From Spinacia oleracea (taxonomy: Eukaryota; Streptophyta; Magnoliopsida; Caryophyllales; Amaranthaceae): a DNA stretch of 64,000 nucleotides. Positions 21,641 to 32,614 of this stretch are shown here, piece by piece. How positions within the stretch are numbered: the stretch's first letter is position 1; each line of letters begins with the position of its first letter. The position numbers and the translations under genes were made by a program. The notes under the pieces were generated by a model. It was not told the origin of the DNA. It ran no database searches and worked only from the letters and a program-made list of their open reading frames with translations. The stretch is taken from positions 5,195,143 to 5,259,142 of the forward strand of contig NC_079491.1 in NCBI RefSeq assembly GCF_020520425.1. The letters run 5' to 3'.

Positions 21641-22589
21641 CCAAACAATCTAATCTTTTTGTTGGAACACAAGGATTTTCTAGCCACGCACCATTAAATT
21701 TGATTTTTAACCTCTTCACCCTACACACTTCAACACCTTTTTCAATACAGTCGCCAAGCTTCTTTTGATCCTCTTCTTGGTGTTGTTCTTGACTCAAACA
21801 ACTTAATCCTCGACCAATCAAAACCCTTTTGAGAACTTCCCTTGCATCTTTTTTCATACCATAATCTTCATTATTACCATCATAAAACAAACTATGAACT
21901 TCCCTTAACATTTCGAAAACCCTATCAAGTTCCTTATCCATCTCCACTACTATTCCTTCTTCCTTTATGGGAAAGAAGTCGTAACGTTTTATTGTTATCA
22001 GATTTTCCTTACAAGATTTCTCCCAAACTTGTTCCGTATCATCAACTATCAAAACAGTTTGTTTATGTGATAACACCAAATCCAACGTCTTTTGCCTCGT
22101 CTTCAAACAATCTTCCCTTGCGATTACACACGAAAACCTCGATAAACCACCGAGTTGTTCAACAACTTGATGAGCATACTCACGTTTACCAATTGTAAAG
22201 ATTGATAATTCAAACATCGAACTAACCATATCAAGAAATTCACGAGCACCTGGCCTTAACTTCAAAACATATTCACTATTAGAAAGCTTGATCTCGAACA
22301 CGTCATCGTACTTGATATTTTTGATAGTTTCTTTATCCGTAGACTTGAGTTTCTTGATCTTCATAGAATGGATAAGAGTATGATCCAAGTCAAGAACTAA
22401 GTGAAGTTTCTTGTTTTCTGTTAACAACTTCATGTTAACATCTCGAACACGCTTAACTTCGTCGACGGTGATGGATAAGTTATCGTCGATGTACCGGAAT
22501 GGTATGGTGGCCGGATTGCCACAGTCGGCGATATGTAGGTTGCAACGTCTACACTTGTTTTCCTTGAATGATGGATGACTACACTCCAT
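21621..22589 (-). CDS. RNA polymerase II CTD phosphatase-like protein (FCP1/CPL4 type), 322 aa
   Basis: FCP1-homology phosphatases remove phosphate from the RNA polymerase II C-terminal domain in the nucleus. The ATG at 22589 starts a 322-codon single exon. Visible parts are: a Cys/His cluster CSHPSFKENKCRRC (residues 3-16) as at the start of CPL4-type proteins; the catalytic DLDHT (67-71), giving the nucleophile Asp67 and acid Asp69 of the DxDxT motif; LRPGAREFL (111-119); FTIGKREYA (131-139); and the Mg-binding VDD (182-184) in LIVDDTEQVW. The family's C-terminal BRCT domain is absent and the protein is shorter than full CPL4, as in several plant short FCP1-like proteins. The C-terminal sequence KRLKIKFNGAW recurs in a second frame just downstream (21446-21640). 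A truncated paralogue sits at 43587-43769. I infer phosphatase activity from intact motifs only. Confidence 0.85.
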   Translation of the reverse strand: MECSHPSFKENKCRRCNLHIADCGNPATIPFRYIDDNLSITVDEVKRVRDVNMKLLTENKKLHLVLDLDHTLIHSMKIKKLKSTDKETIKNIKYDDVFEIKLSNSEYVLKLRPGAREFLDMVSSMFELSIFTIGKREYAHQVVEQLGGLSRFSCVIAREDCLKTRQKTLDLVLSHKQTVLIVDDTEQVWEKSCKENLITIKRYDFFPIKEEGIVVEMDKELDRVFEMLREVHSLFYDGNNEDYGMKKDAREVLKRVLIGRGLSCLSQEQHQEEDQKKLGDCIEKGVEVCRVKRLKIKFNGAWLENPCVPTKRLDCLGEERVN

Positions 22590-23590
22590 TGCCTTTCGAT
22601 CTTTTTCCTCTCTAATCTCTCTCTTTCTTTCTTTCTATCTGAAATTGTTTTTTTGAGTGAAATTCTCCGTACCGTATTAGCATTGATTTAGGGTTAATTT
22701 GTTTCCTAATTTCCTATTACATTCCCTACACAACTTAGGACTTAGGACTAGATTAATTACTTGACTGTAGGTTTTAATCTACTTGCGGAGTTGCGGATAA
22801 TCTAATCTAATTTTTGACACGGATTAAGTAATTTGGTCAATCATATTTTTTTTTTTACTTTTAGGAATATTGTACACATGTCATGGATCTTGACCATAAA
22901 GACTTTATTGGTTGGTCAATGTTAGGACTTCACTAAATAAGGTGTTTATTTTTCTTCATAAGAGTGGTTTTATAAAATACGTACAAATATTTACCGCAGA
23001 TGTGATTCATGAAATATATAATTATTTTAATTTGTTCTTGAAAGTTCTCCCTATTTTCCTTGTACACACTTCTCAATGCACATTTTGTATCGTTAATATC
23101 TATAATTATATGTTAGTAAAAAAAAATATAAAATTTTGATATTGTTAAAGTATATCCGATAAGACGAATCAAACAAGACTTTACATGACTATGTTGTTTT
23201 TTTAATATATTGAAATTTAAAAAACAAAATTATGTTTCACGTACTATGAATAGTGTCACTCTGCAACGTAACTAAACGGACAATGCACAAAATGAAATCT
23301 CATACTACCAAAAAGTACACCACTATAATGATGCATCACTTGGAAGTCATAGCAAGATAGACCTTAAAGATGATGCATCACCCCAAAGTTCATAGCTTTT
23401 ATATGATCTCTCGATAAAAGTCATAATCTTAAGGAATTAGTAATGTTATTGAGTTTGTTCTTTTAGCAATTACTTAAACAAGAATATCCATGGTCATGCC
23501 ACTCATGCACCTAATTATACTCTATTGAATAGAGTAAGTTTTTCGTACTTTTTAAAGTCATTCATTCATCGTATAATACAATCTGTTAGC
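22590..23590. other. Upstream of the CTD phosphatase gene
   Basis: CT-rich leader just upstream of the ATG (ctctctttctttctttctat, 22617-22637), then the flank shared with copy C (43770-43970 and 44280-44440). At 22772-22790 it contains the uninterrupted version of the site where copy C carries a MITE. The rest (23000-23590) is AT-rich; nothing recognised. Confidence 0.5.
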
Positions 23591-23596
23591 GACTAC

Positions 23597-23870
23597 TCTC
23601 TCCGTCCCTTAATACTCGCACCGTTTTTCTTTTCGGGCGGTTCCTTAATAATTGCACCGCTTCTATAAATGAAAAATTTTACCAATATTATTTTATTTCT
23701 CACACTTACCAACATTCCTACTCACCACTCCCCACCCCTTACACATTTCCCACTAACTATATTAAAAAATACCCCACTATCGACTAACAACTATTAAATT
23801 ATTAAGTCAATTCAAGTGTCTTAAACTCCGCAACGATCAAATTGGTGCGAGAATTGAGGGACGGACTGAG
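23597..23870. mobile_element. Stowaway MITE
   Basis: Inverted ends ctctctccgtcccttaatac and the degenerate complement near 23850-23870 (gagggacggactgag) are flanked by TA. Same family as 15918 and 25358. Confidence 0.8.
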
Positions 23871-24030
23871 TATCCAAATGCTCACTACAATAGTACAATG
23901 AAGTGGGAACACTTGATGCTTAAAAGGGCGAGTAAAAACCTTAAAATCCATGAACACGTGGCCAATTTATCCAATTTTGCTAGCCCTTCTTTAATTACCC
24001 CGATATTTCCTTTGTACTGCAATTTCAATT

Positions 24031-24356
24031 CACAAATTCTTATTTACAATGGGTGTACAATAAATATTGTACACCTGAGTAAAAGTTAACTCAAAATGCT
24101 TAAAAGTTAAGCATATATATGTAAAAGTTATCTATTTTTCAGTGATAAATTTTTTTCATTTTAGTAAAACTTATTTCTTCAAACTAACTAATAATATATA
24201 AAATAATCATTTAACCCTTTAAAATATTTATCTATCAAATTTTTTTTACTAATACAAAAGTTAATCAAAATTAGATTAAAGTTAGAAAAAAAATGGTTAA
24301 AGTTATCTTGGTGTACAATAAATTTATTGTACACCTTGTGCGCACAGGACCTTTTG
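24031..24356. mobile_element. Mutator-like MITE, family M1, copy 2
   Basis: A 326-bp element from CACAAATTCTTATTTACAA to GCACAGGACCTTTTG, flanked by a perfect 9-bp duplication ATTTCAATT (24022-24030 and 24357-24365). Just inside each end lies a palindrome (gtgtacaataaa / tttattgtacac). It ends about 110 bp upstream of the MBD gene ATG and so lies in its promoter region. Confidence 0.88.
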
Positions 24357-24468
24357 ATTTCAATTTCCCCTGTGTCTTATTTTCTCTCTCTTCATTTCAG
24401 ACAGTCTCAACTCTCAAAACCCAGAACACAAAACAGTAGTAAGAGAGAGAAAGCAGCAAGATCTTCCA

Positions 24469-27315
24469 ATGGCGTCCGAGAACAACCCAGCAGATTGGCC
24501 TCCCCCTGGCTGGGAAGTCAAAACCAAGAAAAAAGATGGTCGCAAGACTAAGGTTTCTTATTTCAAATCTTGAATTTCTTCTTCTGATTGTTTTATTGTT
24601 GTTGTTGTTGTTGTTGTTAAGTTAGGGTTTATAATATGTTGATTTTAAGGGTATTCCCCCTTTTTATTTGGGTGTTTCTTGTTTGTTTGAGTGCGTGATG
24701 ATTAAAATTGAGTGATTGGGGTTTTGAGGAAGTGGAAAGATCGAGAAGCATTTGAATAGAGTAATTAATATTTGGGAATTTAGAATGAATTACAGCATGG
24801 GTTGAGTTACCGCTTTCGATAGTAGTAAAAATGGCAATTGATGTTTATCAACAGTTCATTGGTGCCTCTTTAGTACAGTGATTTGAATATGTCGAAAATA
24901 CAGAGACCTTTATTTGTTCAAATTATGATTGTTCGACTTTCTTTTCTGCTAAAGTTATATCCTGTCACCTATGGTTCGTAATCATGTTCCAGAATTTCAT
25001 TCTTGTTTATTTTCCATTGTTTCTTGGATGCCAATGATGCAAAATTCAAGAGTTTAATGTTGATCTACTACACTTGCTCAGATTTTAATGTTGTTGCCTG
25101 ATTTATAGGTTTATATCAATTCTAAAACTGGTAAAAAATTATATTCAAAACCTGAGGTGCTTCGATACATTGCTGAGCTTGCTGAGAAGAGTTCAGGAGA
25201 GATAGAAACACATGTGAGTTTGATGATTGTCAATTTCATGTATGTGTGCAAAACTTTTTTGACTAATAAAATTCGGATGAGTGGTTGGAAGATAGAAAAG
25301 AGATTCCGGATGAGTGGCGTCAGAGCGGGAACTCCGTATAAGGTATTAAATTTGTTACTCCCTCCGTCCCGGAATACTCGACTCAGTTTGACCGGCACAG
25401 AATTTAAGGAACTTGAATTGACTTATTTAATTTAATAGGTAGTAGTTGATAGTAGTGTATTATTTTAATGTAGTTAGTGGGAGGTGGGTTAAGAGGTGAG
25501 GTTGGGGGAGAGTAGGGGTTGAATTTTTAATTATTTTTTGTATGGAGTAGGGGTAGGTGAGTTAATAGGGGTGGAGTGAGAAATAATATAATATTGTTAT
25601 AATATTTCCATTTTTAGAAACAGGTCAAGTATTAAGGGACGGCCCAATAAGGAAAACATGTCAAGTATTCCGGGACGGAGGGAGTATTATAAAAGCTGAA
25701 TCTATCTCTGTTAGTAAAGTAGTGGTAACTTTTTGGTTTTCCTTCAGAATTTTTTTGGTCTTCAAGTTTAGTGCATGTTTAGAAATTGCATGATATACCT
25801 ATGAAAAGCACGAGATGATTTGATGATTCTGTGCTGGGTTTGCTGAAACTTACTTCCTGCTATTTTCATTTGTGTTATGTTGATAAGTACTGCACCTATG
25901 TTAAGATAGTTGTGGGCCGGCCTGGCATGAAAAAATCCCGACCCAGAACGGGCACGAAAAAAGCACGGCTCGGCACGAGCACGAGGTCATTTGCAGCTTT
26001 TTTGTGAAAAAGCACGACAAAGCACGCTAAATTTAGTAAATTTATGCTTAGGCCCATGGCATGGGTCCTTTTTTAACTATTCGGCCCAGCCCAGTACAAA
26101 GCCGAGTGGGTGTGGCTTGGGCCCGGCCCGGCCCAACCCATGACCATCTTTACACCTATGCAGCTGAAGGGTTGTCAACTCTTGACTTTATTACTCATGT
26201 GGCACTTATCATGGTATCCTAAACCGAGTAGTATTAGGATAGTTTATTGACGTGAATTATTGTATATATATTCATGGGCATTGCTCAAATATCATCATAT
26301 TTCAAGCTTTTAATCCTCTCCATAATATTTTACAGTTTTCGTTATTCTGACATCTTGTTTTTTGTTTTCTGGGTACTATCAGACATAAAGTAAAAGTGAA
26401 GAGACACCAAAGAACAGGATCTTAAAAACGCTCTTAGCACTTCCTAGTTGGAGATTGAGACGCATTCGCAACAAAACAATGTCGTCTGCTAGAGTCAGAG
26501 CATCTCCCATTGGTGTTTCGAGTCCTAACTTATCACCCGAATCAGGTAGAAATTCCAGTAAACGTGAAGAAACACCAAAAAGAAGGACCAGACAAAGTCG
26601 TATCCAAACACTTCTTGAAGAAGTTGAATGCAGGAAAACCAGAAGATTGTCATCCTCTACACTCAGATCAGCTTCTAGTTGTAACTTGTAAGCAGAGTAC
26701 CTTGTCACATGAATCAGCAAGAAATTCCCAACCATTACTGGAAAATCTAAATGTTTCTGTAGGTATGACCAAATCACAAGTCCAAGATTCTGCTGCAGAA
26801 GAAGTTGAATGCAGGAAAACCAGAAGATTGTCGTCCTCTAGTCCTCTACACTCAGATCAGCTCCTAGTTCTAAGCAGAGTAGCTTGTCACCTGAATCAGC
26901 AAGAAATTCCCAACCATTACTGGAAAATCTAAATGTAGGTATGACCAAATCACAAGTCCAAGATGCTGCTGGTGGTGCAGAAGAAGTTGCAGTAGATGTT
27001 GCCATTCAAAGCTGTAATAGTAATCGGAAAGGGAAACGAGTATTCGGCCACCCAAAACTCATTGAACGTGCTCTTTTGGCCGCAAGTAGTATTCCTTCCA
27101 CAAGTATAAGCATCCAGAATTTGGCATGTGTGATCCGAAATGAAAAACAAGATGTTGTTGATATAAAGCATCATCAAAGTCTTTATGTTAATGAAGAAAG
27201 TGTGCTCACAACTCAAGAGGATGATGAGGAACCACCGATCAACGTTGATGACTTCCTATGTCTAGAAAATTACACACTTGATTTTAATCTACGAGACGAC
27301 TTGACACCGAATTGA
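24469..27315 (+). CDS. Methyl-CpG-binding-domain (MBD) protein gene; 3' exon region disturbed
   Basis: Exon 1 (24469-24552) and exon 2 (25109-25213) join in phase to give an MBD fold: PADWPPPGWEVKTKKKDGR, then VYINSKTGKKLYSKPEVLRY. MBD proteins bind methylated DNA in the nucleus. The start is the ATG at 24469 after a CT-rich, AG-rich leader. Intron 2 holds two transposons (25358-25684 and 25901-26152). The next usable acceptor (26381-26382) leads into the expected frame (SKSEETPKNRILKTLL...), but an in-frame TAA is the second codon. Further on, a direct repeat of about 165 bp carries two small length differences that shift the frame. The last part, to TGA at 27315, is open (QPLLENLNVGMTKSQVQDAA ... 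GKRVFGHPKLIERALLAAS ... DDFLCLENYTLDFNLRDDL). Either splicing avoids these breaks or the copy has lost its C-terminal part. The MBD exons look intact. Confidence 0.65.
25358..25684. mobile_element. Stowaway MITE in MBD intron 2
   Basis: CTCCCTCCGTCCCGGAATAC inverted ends are flanked by TA (25356-25357, 25685-25686). Very similar to 15918-16244 but in the opposite orientation. Confidence 0.9.
25901..26152. mobile_element. Short hAT element in MBD intron 2
   Basis: A perfect 8-bp duplication CACCTATG (25893-25900, 26153-26160) flanks imperfect inverted ends (TTAAGATAGTTGTGGGCC; TAAAGATGGTCATGGG reading in from the right). GC-rich gcacg/ggcccgg motifs lie inside. 252 bp, non-coding. Confidence 0.85.
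26617..26975 (+). repeat. Direct repeat in the MBD 3' exon region
   Basis: Two units of about 165-180 bp, from gaagaagttgaatgcaggaa (about 26617 and 26796) to tcacaagtccaagat. Length differences between units (extra bases in the first near 26683, and an extra agtcctct-type stretch in the second near 26840) shift the reading frame. Confidence 0.85.
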
Positions 27316-28040
27316 AGATAGTTCCAGAAATTGTGGTATTCTACCATGGAATGAATATATATACCTTTGAATATTTGTAAATCTATTCATGCTTTTTCTC
27401 TTCTGTTTCCTTTATACTTAAACTCAAAGAGCAGACCTTTGAAATCCATACTTTAGTTGTTGGATTGGATGACAAACTATTGTTTTTTGATAGAGAAAAT
27501 ATACTTGCGACTTATCCCCTTATGTTCATTTTTTTTACCACTCATGCCGACCTCAATTGGTATATTGAAATTCGGTCTTTATTTATGAACATAGTAATTG
27601 AAATACAAACTAGCTCTATTAATTCATTCCCACTGACACACACAGAGAAAAATTCTACAACCTGAGAATTGTTCAGAAACAACAAGTTCAGAAACCAAAA
27701 AATGAAGCAAAACCTCTGAGCGTTACATAGTTGAGAATCATGGAAACATACGCATAAAAAATACGAGCAAAAAGTTAAATTAGTTGCTGCAAGAAACTGC
27801 TGCTGGATCGATAAATAATTGAGTGATTCCTCGTACTTTCGCAGTTCATTTAGTCTAGAGTCTAGACCAGATCCTTGCAGATAAAAACAGACAACTTTGA
27901 TCAGATTACGACTTATAATTTTGCAAGATCCTCTTATGATAATAACATTTATCATAATCTATTGCAGTCCCAGTTCAAACAACCATTGATCTACTACTAA
28001 TTTCTGCACTTGAAATTCAAAATACCTCAGAAATACGTAC
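27316..28040. other. Downstream of the MBD gene, no gene seen
   Basis: 3' UTR-like AT-rich sequence; no supported coding region or repeat. Confidence 0.45.
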
Positions 28041-28821
28041 ATGAAGGTCAACAACACACAAAAGTGAAGATGAGAACAATACGTACTATTTCATACCTTC
28101 CAACTACGATCATAGTAATACTACAACTAGAAATGTCAAATTAAACCTTCCATCATCAAAAGCCCAACTATTCATATAGGTGGTAAACAAAAACATAAAC
28201 TGAGGATGCAGCGCGCTCCAAGACTCTGGCTTGAAAACCCTGGTTCCAGACAGCTACTGTTTATCCTTATATATAGCAAAGTATATAAGAAGGAAATGAA
28301 ATCAGCAAGAAAGCATTTGCCATATTCATCAAATTACCTTACATAAAGAGCAGAAGCATCCAATTAACTCAACAGTTAATTTGTATCCTAACAAGTATAT
28401 GACCGTCAAGCTCCCAACATACAGAAGTATTAAAGGTATGTACAGCTGAACAATGTATAATGTATGCAGTACGTGCACTAATACAGCAACCTTGGAGAAT
28501 ATATGGAGAAATCAATACTATCACAGGTTCGCCAAATAAGAGCGCATTAGCATCACATAACAGTTATAATAGGGAAGACACTATATGAGTTTATGACTTG
28601 CTCAGTTTGAGAGAATCATGTTAATGAGACAATTATTAAATCACATTCTAGAAACAACTATATATGGGGTCAACAAAGGGCCAATTAGTAAAAGGTTAAT
28701 AAAATTACCATTATGTAGACGGGGTTGAGAACTGAACATTGTCATTCAGTTTAGCACATCTTTCAAATCTAATGAACTTGAAACCAATTGGTTCTCCTTT
28801 CTCTGTTCAGCAGCCAATCTT
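28040..28821 (-). pseudogene. 3' end of a coiled-coil (MATH-CC-tail-like) gene, cut by a Helitron
   Basis: At 28745-28820 the minus strand encodes the last residues of the gene seen whole at 52959-53423 (LVSSSLDLKDVLN then stop, against LVSASLYLKDVLS). Its 3' flank down to about 28200 shares phrases with 52200-52900 (for example gcttgaaaaccctg, acttgctca). The coding similarity stops exactly where the Helitron terminus begins at 28822. No upstream exon was found between the Helitron and the F-box gene at 29973. It is therefore a truncated copy. Confidence 0.65.
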
Positions 28822-29822
28822 TTAGCCCGTGCGATTCACGGTTTCTATTAATTAAATTGTTACGTTAAAATAAACCTCCTATATATATCAACTGCTATAT
28901 TTATATTAGATTAGATTGGTTTTTTTTTATTTTTGATTGAATTTCATTTTAGATTTATTTTTTAATTATTATAGTGTTTGATTTTGGATGAAATTGTATA
29001 TAAGAAATATTAATAATTAATTAATAAACATATCTACGTGGCACCTAATTATTTATCTACGTGGCATTCGATTTTTAATTCAAAAATAATTTTGAAGTCT
29101 TATTTTTCATTGGCCGAAACCATTAGATTTCCTATGTGGCGCTCTAATATTGGATTAATGTTTGATTTTGGATTGAATTTTATTTTAGACTAAATTTTAG
29201 CCTGTGCGATGCACGGTTTCTATTGAATTGTTAAGTTAAAATAAAACTCCTATATATATCAACTGTTAGATTAAATTGATTTTTTTGATTTTGGATTGAA
29301 TTTCATTTTAGATTTATTTTTTAATTATTATAGTGTTTGATTTTTGATGAAATTGTATATAAGAAATATTAATAATTATTTAATAAAAATATTTACGTGA
29401 CACCTAATTGTTTTTCTACGTGGCATTCGACTTTTTAATTCAAAAATAATTTTGAAGTCTTATTTTTCATTGGCTGAAACCATTAGATTTCCTACGTGGC
29501 GCTCTAATATTGGATTAATGTTTGATTTTGGATTAAATTTTATTTTAGATTAGTGTTTGATTTTTGATGAATTTTATTTTAGATTTATTTTTTAATTATT
29601 AGAGCGTTTTGATTTTGGATGAAATTGTATATATTAGTAATTAATTAATTAATTTAAATATCTACGTGGCACCTAATTATTTATCTACGTGGCACTCGAT
29701 TTTTTCAATTCAAAAATAAATTAGAAATCTTATTTTTCATTGGCCGAAACCATTAGTAATCCTAGGTGGCGCTCTAATAGAGCAGAAAATATGCCTCCTT
29801 GAGTATTATTATTATTATTAAG
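28822..29822 (-). mobile_element. Non-autonomous Helitron with a duplicated 3' terminus
   Basis: Read on the minus strand it ends in a hairpin (CCGTGAATCGCACGG) followed by GCTAA, i.e. the CTRR terminus at 28822-28825. A second terminus of the same kind (CCGTGCATCGCACAGGCTAA) lies at 29197. The interior is about 2.5 tandem units sharing tctacgtggcacctaatta and tttcattggccgaaaccatt. The 5' side near 29822 has an (ATA)n stretch and actcaaggaggcat, typical of this plant family. The base after CTAA is A, not the T expected, so the edge may be slightly eroded. No Rep/helicase. Confidence 0.7.
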
Positions 29823-29972
29823 TGATTTTCCAATATAAATTAAGAAAGCGTTACAATGAAATCAGAAATGGGACAAATCACACAAAAACACTACGCAGTA
29901 GTAATAACTAATATGCAACCACTTTTCTTTCATAATCATCTTCTTCTCCATTTAAACGGAAAAAAAAAAAAA

Positions 29973-31193
29973 CTAATCTGCCCCTGTTGTGGACGAACAT
30001 GTATCGGTCCACAGCCACGACGGTGGTGGCCATAACACGTTAGAATAGCCCGGAAAAGAGTCTAGGGTGCCATAATCACCACTGTTGAGGTGAAAAACAC
30101 CAACAACATATTTGTTCAAAGTACGAATATACTTATCATAATGGAATACAATACAATTCCCTTTCCATCCCGGAAAATCATTGGCCAAGACGAAGAAACA
30201 ACCATCAAAAGTGACAAACAATATCTTATCATCACCTATACTTGTAATCTTATCCCACTTTTTCTTCTCCTCGTTTAGCTTAAACACCGAAAAAGTACCA
30301 GAATTAACCTCTCTCGTCCGCCTTCTACAAACTAAATATAATTCACTTGATGATGATACAACTAAATATTTCTTAGTTTCAAGATAGTAGATATTTTTAA
30401 AGTTGTCGACTTTTGTAATCATCGACATTTTCAACGTATGATAATCCATCGAATACACCATACCAACCTTATCAACTGCATAAATTTTCCCCTTGAATTC
30501 GACAAAGTTACGAAACTTTATTCTTTCTTTCGTCTCGAAAATAACATCATGTGTTTCTGGGTTACTTGCAACCAACCTTGTTGCTGATAAGGATTGGGTT
30601 CGAGACATCTCCACAAGAGTGTAGTTATTAATCGTAGTGGCCCAATTTTCACAATTCGGATCCTTAATTAGTACCGCCTTAAACCTAACTAATTTGTTTG
30701 GCTTAGACTTGATTTTACGTATTTTGCTATGGAACCGACCCAATTCCGATACACGAAAACGGGAAAGATCCAAAACGTGTGGGAAATCTTCGGGAAGAAT
30801 GTGAGGATCATGATCGGAATGTAGTCTTGTGGCAGTACGTTTGAAAAGGGGAGGTCTAATGAAGAGCTTACCCGAGTTAATTTCAGTAACGGTTAATAAA
30901 CACGGTGGGAGATTCGGGTTGGCAAGTGATTGAATTTGGATAACCGAACCCATAACCACGCTAAATTCGGTTGTCGTTGCCTCATCGAATGGGAGACATT
31001 GTGGGATGAGAGGGGATAAGATGTTTTTCGAGACGAGGGTAAGAGAAACTGTTGTCTTCCATGCCTTACAAACTCGCCGGAGGTTGAAGATATCATATTG
31101 GGGATCAAGGCGTTCTATGATGGATATTAAGAGATCCGGTGGTAATTCCGACCAAGATACTTTCCGATGATCTTTAGGGTTTATGGATTCCAT
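29973..31193 (-). CDS. F-box/DUF295 protein 1 (406 aa)
   Basis: Single exon from ATG 31193. The F-box at residues 14-50 (WSELPPDLLISIIERLDPQY, then RRVCKAWKTTV) binds SKP1, so the product is expected to be a substrate receptor of an SCF ubiquitin ligase. The C-terminal half is the plant DUF295 region (YAVDKVGMVYSMDYHTLKM, KYLVVSSSSELYLVCRRR, GDDKILFVTFDGCFFV, GWKGNCIVFHYD) and ends PPPSWLWTDTCSSTTGAD. No signal peptide. It is closely related to the copies at 35291 and 44889. CCTATATAC about 50 bases upstream of the ATG is a likely TATA box, conserved in all three copies. The target protein cannot be predicted. Confidence 0.9.
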   Translation of the reverse strand: MESINPKDHRKVSWSELPPDLLISIIERLDPQYDIFNLRRVCKAWKTTVSLTLVSKNILSPLIPQCLPFDEATTTEFSVVMGSVIQIQSLANPNLPPCLLTVTEINSGKLFIRPPLFKRTATRLHSDHDPHILPEDFPHVLDLSRFRVSELGRFHSKIRKIKSKPNKLVRFKAVLIKDPNCENWATTINNYTLVEMSRTQSLSATRLVASNPETHDVIFETKERIKFRNFVEFKGKIYAVDKVGMVYSMDYHTLKMSMITKVDNFKNIYYLETKKYLVVSSSSELYLVCRRRTREVNSGTFSVFKLNEEKKKWDKITSIGDDKILFVTFDGCFFVLANDFPGWKGNCIVFHYDKYIRTLNKYVVGVFHLNSGDYGTLDSFPGYSNVLWPPPSWLWTDTCSSTTGAD

Positions 31194-31244
31194 GATGGGT
31201 TTAGGGTTTATTAGTAAATCATGGAATCCATATATGCACCATGC

Positions 31245-31253
31245 GTATATAGG
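31245..31253 (-). promoter_or_regulatory. Probable TATA box of F-box gene 1
   Basis: CCTATATAC on the minus strand, about 52 bases before the ATG at 31193. The same element occurs before F-box genes 2 (36536-36545) and 3 (about 46163-46172). Confidence 0.5.
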
Positions 31254-31269
31254 CAGAGCATTAGATTTG

Positions 31270-31528
31270 GAGTTATGGAATTGTTAAAAATCTAACTTAA
31301 CTTGGGCCGCTCAACCTGGCCCGTATAGATTTACCTTAAACTTTAAACTTTGATTTTGTGCCCCTTTAGAAGAAAACAAATTAGAGAAACTAATTCCCGA
31401 ACGCCTTTAATTGATTACAAATGAAAGAGGTGAGATTTATAACCTGTGAGTCTGTGACATATCCCACACGGCTACAACTCTTTTAATTTTAACCACCAGT
31501 AAAACATCTGGAGCGAATAAAACTAATG
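31270..31528. repeat. Flank repeat P upstream of F-box gene 1
   Basis: Text shared with the flanks of F-box gene 2 (36590-36720, 37440-37860) and F-box gene 3 (46200-46440): caacctggcccRt, ctttaaactttgattttg, acctttaattgattacaaatga, aaaacatctggagcgaata. Confidence 0.6.
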
Positions 31529-31536
31529 CTCTGATT

Positions 31537-32181
31537 AGATATTGTAATGAGTCGGATCTGGATCGGGTCCGGCAAGATCTAGACCCAGATCTGCTTTTTT
31601 AGAGGTGGATCCAGATCCAGCCTATACCCGCTGGGTTCGAAAAATAAGTTCCAGATTCATTGGGTCTAATGGGTCTAGGGTCAGATCTGGATCCTAAAGC
31701 GTATTTCTTTTCAAAAAAAAAAATCCCTCATTTTTCTTATCTTATGTAATTTTTTCGCCCAATTTTTAATGTTACTTTAATAAAACCACTAAATATAAAA
31801 TATTCGTTACTTTTGTTTAGAAAAAAATCATATTAGCCTTGTAGTACAATAAATATTTAAAGTTTCTATTATTATTATTTATGTGTCACGTCAAACAATT
31901 TTCAAAATAGTTTCTTATCATAATTATGAATAAAGTTAAGCACGTAAATATTGAATTATATTATTTTAATAATTATATATGGGTCCGTGGGTCGGATCTG
32001 GATTGGATCTGGATCTTTAATTCTTGGACCCACACCCAGACCCGCTCCATTGAACAAAGACTTAGACCCGTCCCAGATCCACCCCATATCCATAAGGTCT
32101 AACTTTTTTGGACCCAGACCCTTAAAAATAGACCGAATCTAACCGAATTTGGGTCGAGTCTTTGACCCATTGGCATCCCTA
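31537..32181. mobile_element. Non-autonomous hAT element with 'gatctggat' subrepeats
   Basis: A perfect 8-bp duplication GCTCTGAT (31529-31536, 32182-32189). Ends TAGATATTGTAATGAGTC and, reading in from the right, TAGGGATGCCAATGGGTC. The paralogous flank at about 37836-37860 carries a single GCTCTGAT with no insert, which confirms the boundaries. 645 bp, non-coding. Confidence 0.92.
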
Positions 32182-32189
32182 GCTCTGAT

Positions 32190-32450
32190 AATGGGCGTTG
32201 GGCTTACCACTCAAGCATATACCTTAACAAAGGATAAAGTTTGACTTTGGGCCTCTTTAAAACATACAAAGTAACTAATTAGAGAAACTAATTTCCCAGC
32301 ACCTTTAATTGATTAAAAGTGAGTGAGGTGAGATTCATAACTCAGTGACATATCTTACGCATGCTTTCAGTTTTAACCAGCATGCCTATATATTTGTATC
32401 GAATAAAAATAATGCTCTAGTAATGGGTGTGACAAATTAATTTTCATAAG
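32190..32450. repeat. Flank repeat P, continued
   Basis: Continues the shared flank (gttgggcttaccactcaagc, agagaaactaatttcccagc, gtgaggtgagattcataact). It aligns with 37850-37870 joined to 39496-39680, which there are separated by a Helitron. Confidence 0.65.
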
Positions 32451-32614
32451 AATAACTATCAATGCCGGGTAATATGCAAACAGAAGCTCAGGCGCCATAT
32501 GTTGAACCTCAATATTACCCACATGTCTGTAGTTCTACATTAGATAAAAGGAGTAGAACTGATAGGGTAAGGTAAAGGGGGATTCCTCTACTCTCTGCTC
32601 TTTCTCTCTACTAT

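Noticed and set aside
26379-26777. Minus-strand frame of 132 codons opposite the MBD exon
   Set aside because: It is an antisense shadow of the repeat-containing MBD exon with no recognisable domain.
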